From contig DATKVV010000052.1 in assembly GCA_035529895.1 (NCBI GenBank), positions 1 to 5,414 on the forward strand: a stretch of DNA of 5,414 bases, given 5' to 3'. The notes under the pieces are model-generated. The model had not been told where the DNA came from. It did not search any database and saw only the letters and a program-made list of their open reading frames with translations. Within the stretch, counting starts at the first letter, position 1, and each line of letters starts with the position of its first letter. Shown here one piece after another: positions 1 through 5,280 of the stretch. Both the position numbers and the translations under genes were made by a program. Source of the stretch: JAUWKC01 sp035529895. Its GTDB lineage: Bacteria > Planctomycetota > Phycisphaerae > Sedimentisphaerales > Anaerobacaceae.

Positions 1-128
1 GCGCCACCTGTCGTCTGCAAGGGCGTAGTGTTATTGAGTATTTGCGTAATGCATGTCGTTGTCATTTGGATGGTATTCCATCTCCATCGTTAATAAAAAC
101 CACAGCCTGTTTAGCCAAAACCGCGTGA
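1..128 (+). CDS. IS66-family transposase, C-terminal end (5' partial)
   Basis: An open frame enters from the left edge (first full codon at base 3) and ends at TGA 126-128, giving 41 residues. The visible protein contains ATCRLQGRSVIEYLRNACR followed by a short stretch ending IPSPSL. This is the typical C-terminal element of IS66 transposases (pattern T-C-R-x-Q-G-R-S-V-x-E-Y-L, then a PSL ending). The DDE catalytic core lies upstream, outside the window. The enzyme would carry out cut-and-paste or replicative transposition of the element together with its small accessory proteins, which are also not visible. The strand is opposite to the neighbouring oxidoreductase gene. Whether the full gene is intact cannot be judged from this piece. 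Confidence 0.8.
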   Translation, partial: ATCRLQGRSVIEYLRNACRCHLDGIPSPSLIKTTACLAKTA

Positions 129-136
129 ACGCTTAC
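1..136 (+). mobile_element. Right-hand end of an IS66-family insertion sequence (partial)
   Basis: This is the terminal portion of an IS66-type element that enters from the left edge. It consists of the transposase C-terminus followed, 8 bases after the stop codon, by a terminus reading GTGAACGCTTAC. Read inward from the outside this is GTAAGCGTTCAC, and IS66-family inverted repeats characteristically start with GTAA, often GTAAGCG. I therefore place the outer boundary at base 136. The left end and the rest of the element are outside the window, so the matching inverted repeat cannot be checked. Family assignment rests on both the protein tail and the terminus; the exact boundary is inferred. 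Confidence 0.75.
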
Positions 137-144
137 GAAAAGTT
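137..144. repeat. Putative 8-bp target-site duplication, one copy (IS66 insertion)
   Basis: IS66-family elements duplicate 8 bp on insertion. If the element ends at base 136, GAAAAGTT would be the right-hand copy. The left-hand copy is outside the window, so this is a prediction from the family rule and not an observed repeat. Confidence 0.3.
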
Positions 145-306
145 TTAAGAAGTGAACTCCCCTGTTCTCTAAGGATGGAAGAATTAAGAGGGAAAATCCG
201 AAGAAAGAAACGGGCACTGATAATAAACTATTGGACGATTATCATGTTCGGTTCTTGCACCAGACGAATATTACAAGTCTGTTTCCTTCAAAGCCACTGG
301 GGATTT
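137..306. other. Spacer between IS66 end and the oxidoreductase gene
   Basis: This stretch, about 170 bases and moderately AT-rich, has no recognisable gene. A 45-codon open frame (175-312, +) has no ribosome binding site, an arginine/lysine-rich start and no recognisable similarity, so I do not call it. The region is downstream (3') of the minus-strand oxidoreductase, but I see no GC-rich hairpin with a T-tract that would serve as an intrinsic terminator. Confidence 0.5.
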
Positions 307-1653
307 CTATAGTGTCCATCCCTTGCGATAAGGCGGATTGAGGTATTGATTGGCGTTTTCGCTATTAGTGAACCTCATGTTCTCGCCGTCCCAGTAGAGT
401 TTCTCTTTAGTACGAATAGCGATCAGGCCCAGTAATATGACCTCGGTAAGCAAGCCGCCATGCTCGACAAAGTCTGACCCGGCGGGTTTGCCGCCTTTGC
501 AGGCATCGATCCATTCTTGGTGATGGCCCGGGGAGCGGGCAATGACCCTGGGGACCGAGCCGTATTCTTTCATTTTGGATTCCGGAATCAGTCTGTGGCC
601 GAGAATCTTGCCCTTATCGCCGATATACAAGCTGCCATCACGGCCGTCCATCCTGCGCCCCGGCTCTAATTCCTCCGGCCGCGCGGGTATCATCCCCCCG
701 TCCCACCAGGTCATCTCGACTGCCGGTCGAGAGCCTCGTGCGGGGAAATGATAGCGAACGATGGAGCCAAGCGGCGCCGATTCCTCAGCAATCTCGGGCG
801 GCGCCATATCATTCGTCGAGCAGGCTTCCACCCACGTAGGGTGGCCCAGATTCAAGGCCTTGAAGATAGCCGAAGACTGATGACACCCAATGTCACCAAG
901 GACACCTGTCCCGAAGTCCCACCACCCACGCCATTTAAACGGCAAGTATGCAGGGTTGTACGGTCTATAGGCCGCGGGGCCAAGCCACAGATCCCAATCC
1001 AGCGTCTCTGGTACAGGGGGAGTCTCTGCGGGCCGAGGGATACCGCGCGGCGTAATAAAGCTCTTACGTTTCGACCAGCCGTGGATCTCGCGCACGTCTC
1101 CGATGGCGCCGTCAAGAATCAACTCCTGCAAAATCCGAGCCTCTTCGGAAGCCTGGCCCTGGTTGCCTAACTGGGTGGCCACCTTAGCTTCGCGGGCGGC
1201 CTCCGTGATTTTGCGGGCTTCGTAGACCGAGTGCGTTAGCGGCTTCTCACAGTAGACATGCTTGCCCATCTTGATTGCTGCCATGGAGGCGACGGCGTGA
1301 GTGTGATCCGGCGTAGCTACCACGACTGCGTCAATCTGCTTGTGTTCTTTTTCCAGCATGACGCGGAAATCGGTATACCTGCGGGCCTTGGGATAGCGTT
1401 TGAACGTATCAGCGGCGCGAACCTGGTCCACGTCGCACAGAGCAACGATGTTCTCGCTGCTAACCTCGGCAAGATCACCTGCTCCTCGACCGCCGACGCC
1501 GATACCGGCGATGTTGAGCTTCTCACTTGGCGGCTTGTAGCCCGGCCTCCCCAGGACGTGCCGTGGCACAATTGTAAACGTCGCCACGCCTGCCGCACCT
1601 GATAGCACAAAATCGCGTCGATTCATTTTCTTTTTGGCGGGTCCAGTTTTCAT
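307..1653 (-). CDS. Tat-exported Gfo/Idh/MocA family oxidoreductase
   Basis: This 448-residue protein is expected to be an NAD(P)-dependent sugar or glycoside oxidoreductase, acting outside the cytoplasm after folding with its cofactor. Residues 1-35 form a twin-arginine signal: NRRDFVLSG (11-19) followed by a hydrophobic stretch. A Rossmann fold follows with GIGVGGRG (50-57), acidic LCDVD (72-76) and TPDHTHA (114-120). The family's EKP motif, carrying the presumed catalytic lysine, is at 136-138. GNQGQAS (163-169) and GDIGCH (253-258, Asp and His of the active-site region) lie in the C-terminal alpha/beta domain. Length is normal for planctomycete members. I chose ATG 1653 over the in-frame TTG at 1665 because that TTG overlaps a perfect ribosome binding site serving the ATG; ATG 1626 (MNRRDF) is a weaker alternative. 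The upstream gene is the propeller protein, 200 bases away. Substrate unknown; some relatives are NAD-dependent glycosidases (GH109 and similar), so that activity is possible but not shown. Confidence 0.92.
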   Translation of the reverse strand: MKTGPAKKKMNRRDFVLSGAAGVATFTIVPRHVLGRPGYKPPSEKLNIAGIGVGGRGAGDLAEVSSENIVALCDVDQVRAADTFKRYPKARRYTDFRVMLEKEHKQIDAVVVATPDHTHAVASMAAIKMGKHVYCEKPLTHSVYEARKITEAAREAKVATQLGNQGQASEEARILQELILDGAIGDVREIHGWSKRKSFITPRGIPRPAETPPVPETLDWDLWLGPAAYRPYNPAYLPFKWRGWWDFGTGVLGDIGCHQSSAIFKALNLGHPTWVEACSTNDMAPPEIAEESAPLGSIVRYHFPARGSRPAVEMTWWDGGMIPARPEELEPGRRMDGRDGSLYIGDKGKILGHRLIPESKMKEYGSVPRVIARSPGHHQEWIDACKGGKPAGSDFVEHGGLLTEVILLGLIAIRTKEKLYWDGENMRFTNSENANQYLNPPYRKGWTL

Positions 1654-1654
1654 G

Positions 1655-1664
1655 ATCACCTCCA
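1655..1664 (-). promoter_or_regulatory. Ribosome binding site that decides the oxidoreductase start
   Basis: On the minus strand this reads GGAGGTGATC, complementary over all ten bases to the conserved 3' end of bacterial 16S rRNA, with five bases between GGAGG and the ATG at 1653. It shows that translation starts at MKTGPAKKK and not at the TTG overlapping the site. Confidence 0.85.
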
Positions 1665-1709
1665 ACTGCAGAAAAAAAGATTCTTCTTCGGTCTCGATGC
1701 CTGCATACT

Positions 1710-1738
1710 ATTAGACTCAATCAAGGCCGTTGTTGCAA
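1710..1738 (-). promoter_or_regulatory. Possible sigma-70-type promoter for the oxidoreductase
   Basis: On the minus strand TTGCAA (1738-1733, 4 of 6 matches to TTGACA) is followed after exactly 17 bases by TCTAAT (1715-1710, 5 of 6 matches to TATAAT). Transcription would begin near 1703, leaving a leader of about 50 bases before the ATG at 1653. The 200-base gap from the upstream gene's stop makes a separate promoter plausible. It is a pattern match only, and such matches are common in AT-rich DNA. Confidence 0.35.
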
Positions 1739-1828
1739 CACTTCCTGAGTTTTAATTCCCTGAGTACGCAACAAGCTCTTCATTCGGCAAGTGTTAACCA
1801 AGATTTCCATATAACATTGTATATCCTT

Positions 1829-1848
1829 GCTCAGTCACACCACTGAAC
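1829..1848 (-). other. Small hairpin just after the propeller gene stop
   Basis: Arms 1848-1842 and 1835-1829 (minus strand GTTCAGT and ACTGAGC) pair over 7 positions with one G-U wobble around a 6-base loop, starting 5 bases after the stop codon of the propeller gene. There is no following T-tract, so it is not a standard intrinsic terminator. It could stabilise the mRNA 3' end or be chance. Confidence 0.2.
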
Positions 1849-1853
1849 CTCAT

Positions 1854-3833
1854 TCACCTCTGATTTGCTGAGACTACGAAGATGTCGTCAATATAGTAGG
1901 CCGCTGCCTGCCTTTCTTTTAGAGGTTTGTCCGTAGCTGGATCGATAGCGTCTTTGCCTCTCGAGTCCTTCGACGTGGCAGATCGTTTACCGGTGACACG
2001 ATGTTTGCCTGTGCGAAATGACAGACGTTCCAAAGACTCGGTCCCTGTTTCCGCAAAAGCGGTGTTCTCCAATATGGTCTTCTCATTCAAAATGACCGAA
2101 TATCTGTCGACCGCGGCGTCGATCTCCAACCCCAGTGACAGCCAGGAGTTTGCCTGATAGGTGAACTCGAGATCTCGAACCTTTTCTTTGCGAACAAGGG
2201 GAGGATTTTCGCTCTTCTCGTAATGAGCCTCTTCGACAACCTGTACTTTCCCTTCTTCGACCAAACGGATACCAATTGGCCCTCGCCCCTGAACATCGAG
2301 AACATCTATCTCCAGCCGTCCCCGGTCAGCCTGTTTGGCCAGCACTCTGCATTTGATTGTGACTTTGCCGCTGCTGGGGAAGATTTTAATCGCGCGAGCG
2401 TAATCATGCGGATCTCTGTCGTTCAGTTGGAGTACTTTGTTGCCGGGCTCTCCAGACTCTACTACATTAACCGGCGCCCAGCAAGGACTGTAGATATTCC
2501 AATCGGTCACCACACCACCTGGCTCCATGTCGTTAAATGTGTCTCTGACTGGCTTATCCACCGACGCCCGCACCGGAAGAGGTATGCGGCTGACCCAGAT
2601 GTCTTCCTTGTTCATGCTGTAGGTTATCCACATATCCCGGCCCGGCGGATTTCCGTTGCCTTGGACAATACCGCGGACATATTGCGGTCCCTGATTCTTC
2701 CATGTTCCACCGTAGCGGTGCGTCGGTACCTCCCAGAAGCAGCAAAGCATATTGTCGTAGTCGATGCCGTCACCGCTGGTAATGATCACCTGCGGAAAGC
2801 GTAGCCCATCGTGATCGAGACTATAAACCAGAGCGTATCGGCCGTCTTCGGTCCTCTGGCCCCAGTGCTTCGAGAAGGCCTGGTGAATACCCGGGGCCTG
2901 CACCGGCCTGGTCCAGGTTTGTCCCTCGTCAAAACTCAACGAAGTCCATGCGCGTTTCCAAATGCCGACAACTGTACCGTCCGGGCGATGCCAGTAGGAA
3001 AGGGACTTGCGTTTGCCGCGGGCGGATGAGACCGTTTCATCGAGACTTTCATCTACTCCTTCAACTTTTGCATACGCTCCTTTGGGGTGGCCCTTTTGCA
3101 GTTCATACCACTGATCAGTTACAAGCTTATTAGCTAAAAGCGCCTCACATGCTTTGACAAAACCCTTATCTTGAGACTGCTTATAGTATGGAAACAATTC
3201 GTTGGCCGTTTCTTCATTCCAGCCGGGACCATAGCGTACAAAAAAGACAGGCCCCAGGGAACCATCTTCGCGGACCTCCCTGATTGCGTTGCCGGGTCCT
3301 CCGAAAGGATCCTGCTCTGAGCCATAGTGCCCATGAACCAAAAGCCGGCCATTGGGTGCTATGAAGAATCCCATACGCTGATGGAGCAGGTATGACCTGC
3401 CCTTATCGGGAAATGCAATCTCTGGTCCGCTCCAATTGCGCCCGTCAGCAGAAGTGCACAGAAGCGTGTGGCTGTGGTCTTCAAAGTGCTCGTTCGACGG
3501 AGTGCCGTGAAAACTCAAATAGAATTTGCCCTTCCAATATGCCAGCATTGGGGAGTGATAGTACGTCCAGCCAAGGTCATCTGTTTCTTCCTTGGCTGTG
3601 CGGGAGCATCGAAAGGCCTGACGACACTCTACGCCGACAGCCAGGCGGAGTGCCCCGTCCGGATGATCAAGAACCGGCTCTTCTGTCCCGATGTGGCGAA
3701 TAGGCATCTGGGGGCTGCCGGGCACTGCTTCGCCAGCCTCAGATTCCTGCGCAGTTCCGAAAAACACCGCTGCTGTTAATACAAAGCCGATTATGGCCAA
3801 CACATTCACCGTTTCCTTCAAGCAAAATCTCAT
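1854..3833 (-). CDS. Secreted Asp-box beta-propeller protein (sialidase-like fold), C-terminal beta-sandwich
   Basis: This 659-residue protein is probably exported and acts on or binds glycans. Residues 1-36 form a Sec signal: a Lys-containing start, a hydrophobic core at about 10-27, then AQESEAGEA. No lipobox cysteine is seen. Residues ~50-420 show repeated propeller strands (AYWKGKFYLSFHG, FIAPNGRLLVHGHYG, RTEDGRYALVYSLD). Asp-box (BNR) motifs TSADGRNW (127-134) and SFDEGQTW (300-307) are clear, and a degenerate one is at 353-360. Residues ~428-659 look like a jelly-roll or laminin-G-like sandwich beginning VRDTFNDMEPGG and ending AAYYIDDIFVV. ATG 3833 is preceded by AAAGGTGA at five-base spacing. 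I see no FRIP motif and cannot place the sialidase arginine triad, so a true sialidase activity is not supported. Homologues are often labelled exo-alpha-sialidase; beta-propeller lyases or glycosidases are other options. Probably transcribed separately from the oxidoreductase downstream. Confidence 0.8.
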   Translation of the reverse strand: MRFCLKETVNVLAIIGFVLTAAVFFGTAQESEAGEAVPGSPQMPIRHIGTEEPVLDHPDGALRLAVGVECRQAFRCSRTAKEETDDLGWTYYHSPMLAYWKGKFYLSFHGTPSNEHFEDHSHTLLCTSADGRNWSGPEIAFPDKGRSYLLHQRMGFFIAPNGRLLVHGHYGSEQDPFGGPGNAIREVREDGSLGPVFFVRYGPGWNEETANELFPYYKQSQDKGFVKACEALLANKLVTDQWYELQKGHPKGAYAKVEGVDESLDETVSSARGKRKSLSYWHRPDGTVVGIWKRAWTSLSFDEGQTWTRPVQAPGIHQAFSKHWGQRTEDGRYALVYSLDHDGLRFPQVIITSGDGIDYDNMLCCFWEVPTHRYGGTWKNQGPQYVRGIVQGNGNPPGRDMWITYSMNKEDIWVSRIPLPVRASVDKPVRDTFNDMEPGGVVTDWNIYSPCWAPVNVVESGEPGNKVLQLNDRDPHDYARAIKIFPSSGKVTIKCRVLAKQADRGRLEIDVLDVQGRGPIGIRLVEEGKVQVVEEAHYEKSENPPLVRKEKVRDLEFTYQANSWLSLGLEIDAAVDRYSVILNEKTILENTAFAETGTESLERLSFRTGKHRVTGKRSATSKDSRGKDAIDPATDKPLKERQAAAYYIDDIFVVSANQR

Positions 3834-4193
3834 TTTTTCACCTTTCCTCAGGGGATTACTTAATCACACATTTCCAGTTAAACATTCAACACAATTCGTT
3901 CCTTCCGGGATCAACTTGGCTACCTTAAATGTCAAAAGAGTTCCAATAGAATATCAACTCTGTCTTGAAAACTCAAACTTTCTCAGTTGACTCTGCTTGA
4001 TGAATGGCGACTGTAAAAAGTGAGAAAAATCCATACAACCTCACTACAACCAAAGAGCTAAATAGCTCATAAAATCGCAAGAATCGTGAATCCATAAGAT
4101 TAGCAATATCAGAAACTTAAGAATTTCCCAAAAAGCGATGAACGTTTTGAACATCCGTTTTGCATCTAACTGTTTCTATTACGGAGGTGTGCG
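3834..4193. other. AT-rich intergenic region between divergent genes
   Basis: These 360 bases separate the minus-strand propeller gene from the plus-strand integrase remnant. They should hold the promoter of the propeller gene. A TTGACA occurs on the minus strand at 3935-3930, but no good -10 box follows at 16-18 bases, and TTGAGT-17-TATTCT slightly further upstream is weak (4/6 in each box), so I call no promoter. The one clear structural element is the palindrome at 4055-4068. No gene is seen. Confidence 0.5.
4055..4068. repeat. Perfect 6+6 inverted repeat in the intergenic region
   Basis: GAGCTA and TAGCTC are perfect reverse complements separated by AA. It lies 222 bases upstream of the propeller start and 126 bases upstream of the integrase start. 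The size would suit a dimeric regulator's operator or a short hairpin, but a single 12-base match can be chance and no regulator gene is present nearby. Confidence 0.25.
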
Positions 4194-4556
4194 ATGTCTA
4201 AAACAAAAAGAAAAACTCGCTCAGACAAATTTCCACTTACCCATCATTCAACCGGATAGTACTGCAAAAAGGTCAAAGGAAAAATGCATTACTTTGGAAA
4301 AGACAAAAAACAAGCGTTGGAACGGTATCTCGAACAGGCAGCATTTCTACATAATGGCAAGACCAAAATGTCTAAGACCACTAATGGCGATATGACCTTG
4401 AGGAGGCTGTGCAATATTTATTTGCGGCATGAACATGCCAAAGCTACGTCTGCTGAGATTACTATCCGCCACTATGCTGACCAAATCAGTTGTTTAAAGA
4501 AATTTATGGTTCGAATTTCCCGCGAGTGTGAGAGAGGTTTCTCAATATATATATGA
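4194..4556 (+). pseudogene. Tyrosine recombinase (integrase) remnant, amber-interrupted and 3'-truncated
   Basis: ATG 4194 follows a good ribosome binding site (GGAGG at 4183-4187). The frame reads MSKTKRKTRSDKFPLTHHSTG, then TAG at 4257-4259, and continues in the same frame as YCKKVKGKMHYFGKDKKQAL and onward. The motif FPL..H..G.(W/Y)CKK..GK.(H/Y)YFG, followed by A.ERYLEQ and a core-binding helix region (LCNIYLRH, then SAEITIRHYADQ), is the N-terminus of the phage-type integrases common in planctomycete genomes. The stop sits where the family has a variable residue often filled by Gln or Arg, so CAG to TAG is the simplest change. Similarity appears to end at LKKF (about base 4505). The frame then runs through unrelated sequence to TGA 4554-4556, and the whole catalytic domain (R-H-x-x-R-Y) is missing. 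Two lesions make it a dead gene. Confidence 0.75.
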
Positions 4557-4570
4557 GGATATGTATATTG
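4543..4570. repeat. AT-rich hairpin, 12-bp arms
   Basis: CAATATATATAT (4543-4554) pairs with ATATGTATATTG (4559-4570) around a GAGG loop, with one position forming a G-U wobble in RNA (a mismatch in DNA). It overlaps the end of the integrase remnant's frame and lies about 40 bases past the point where integrase similarity stops, so it may mark the rearrangement junction. There is no T-tract after it on the plus strand. Confidence 0.5.
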
Positions 4571-4760
4571 TGGTCAAATCTGTCAATTGATACCCCACCC
4601 CCGTGCGCAAAGCCCATCAAAAAAAACGTCCCAAACCGACCTGAACCCCGGGCACAAACCAACCCCTCACCCCCCGCACCCGTAATTGCGACCAGCAAAG
4701 CGAACCAGCCTGTGCCCGCGCCCGCGGGTATGCCAATCTCAACGCATAATCAATTATCAT
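4557..4760. other. C-rich spacer between integrase remnant and sulfatase fragment
   Basis: About 200 bases with no supportable gene. From about 4591 to 4728 the + strand is strikingly C-rich and G-poor, with runs of C at 4663-4666, 4670-4675 and 4679-4681 and an A8 run near 4620. Open frames cross it on both strands, but their translations are low-complexity (Pro- or Gly-rich) and resemble no family I know. It lies just 3' of the minus-strand sulfatase, and the minus-strand transcript would be G-rich here. Confidence 0.5.
4715..4728. repeat. GC-rich palindromic hairpin downstream of the sulfatase
   Basis: CCCGCG (4715-4720) and CGCGGG (4723-4728) are perfect complements around CC, a loop too tight unless the closing pair opens. 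It lies 33 bases past the sulfatase stop on the minus strand, a position suited to an RNA 3'-end hairpin. No T-tract follows on that strand, so a Rho-independent terminator is not supported. Confidence 0.3.
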
Positions 4761-5280
4761 TCAAAACGCCGGTGGTTCGGTATGAGCGGTTTTCATGTAT
4801 TTAGCCAGACGTTCAATAAGTTCGGGGTAAGACTGGGCGAGATTGTGCTTTTCGGCAGGATCGGTGTCGAGGTCGTAAAGTCCGAGGGGGCCATTGGGAT
4901 TCTTCCTTGTGTTCATCCGGAGAGCTTTCCAGCGGCCGGCACGGATAGCTTGGCTACCGCTTCGCATAGGCAGTTCCCAGTAAAGAAATTGGTGCTGCTT
5001 TTGTGCGACGAAATTTCCGCTCAGGACAGGTACAAGGGAAATACCGTCGGTCTTTGGGCAGTCGGCGTGTGCGAATTGAGCAAATGTCGGCATGACATCC
5101 TGGAAGGCGGATATATGCGTGCTGACTTTGTTCGCAGCAACCCGGCCGGGCCACCGAGCGATAAAGGGAACGCGAATGCCGGCTTCATAAAGTGAGCCTT
5201 TTGCGCCGCGCAATTGGCCTGCGCTGTTAAAGAAATCGGGATCGGCAGAATCTTCATTTTCGGGGCCATTATCGCTAGTA
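4761..5280 (-). pseudogene. Arylsulfatase (S1 / arylsulfatase A type), C-terminal fragment cut by an insertion sequence
   Basis: The remaining 172 residues begin TSDNGPEN and end at TGA 4763-4761. TSDNG (1-5) supplies the Asp and Asn calcium ligands of S1 sulfatases. LRGAKGSLYEAGIRVP (23-38) carries the conserved active-site Lys (27) that contacts the sulfate. DVMPTFAQFAH (61-71), GRWKALR (115-121) and LYDLDTDPAEKHNLA (134-148) form the usual C-terminal subdomain. The N-terminal half, with the formylglycine motif C-x-P-S-R and the signal peptide, is absent. Upstream of TSDNG the frame reads RT and AL, then a stop that belongs to the inserted element, so there is no fusion. Intact relatives hydrolyse sulfate esters, typically of sulfated polysaccharides in such bacteria. 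The in-frame TTG at 5213 is an internal leucine of LRGAKG, not a plausible start. The other half should lie beyond the inserted element. Confidence 0.88.
5275..5280. other. IS630 insertion junction (TA target) inside the sulfatase
   Basis: Sulfatase sequence ends and element sequence begins within CTAGTA. IS630/Tc1-type elements insert at TA and duplicate it, often within CTAG. Two TA positions fit: 5276-5277 (inside CTAG 5275-5278, the element then starting GTAGTCCGTAACGCC) or 5279-5280 (the element starting GTCCGTAACGCC). Both restore the expected F-T-S-D codons after removal. Confidence 0.6.

Noticed and set aside
175..312. 45-codon + strand frame after the IS66 end
   Set aside because: No ribosome binding site, no recognisable similarity, and it runs into the 3' end of the oxidoreductase on the other strand.
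748..1170. 140-codon open frame on the + strand
   Set aside because: It is antisense to the oxidoreductase's well-conserved C-terminal domain; the translation is Arg/Pro-rich and unlike any family.
1654..1665. TTG 1665 as oxidoreductase start
   Set aside because: It overlaps the GGAGGTGATC ribosome binding site that serves the ATG at 1653.
2223..2804. 193-codon open frame on the + strand
   Set aside because: It is antisense to the propeller gene, has no recognisable similarity or ribosome binding site, and the minus-strand protein shows clear Asp-box motifs and propeller strands through this region.
1854..3833. Calling the propeller protein a GH33 sialidase
   Set aside because: Asp-boxes occur in many propeller proteins. 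I cannot find the FRIP motif or place the arginine triad and Tyr/Glu pair, so only the fold is supported.
3930..3935. TTGACA on the minus strand as a -35 box for the propeller gene
   Set aside because: No acceptable -10 box follows at 16-18 bases.
4504..4698. 64-codon minus-strand frame in the C-rich spacer
   Set aside because: The Gly-rich translation results from the base skew; it lacks a ribosome binding site and similarity to known proteins.
4686..5195. 169-codon open frame on the + strand
   Set aside because: It is antisense to the sulfatase fragment, whose motifs (RGAKGSLYEAGIRVP, LYDLDTDPAE) are unmistakable on the minus strand.
4761..5213. A short but functional sulfatase starting at TTG 5213
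   Set aside because: That TTG is the Leu of the conserved LRGAKG motif, the frame continues upstream with sulfatase residues to 5280, and the formylglycine site is missing.
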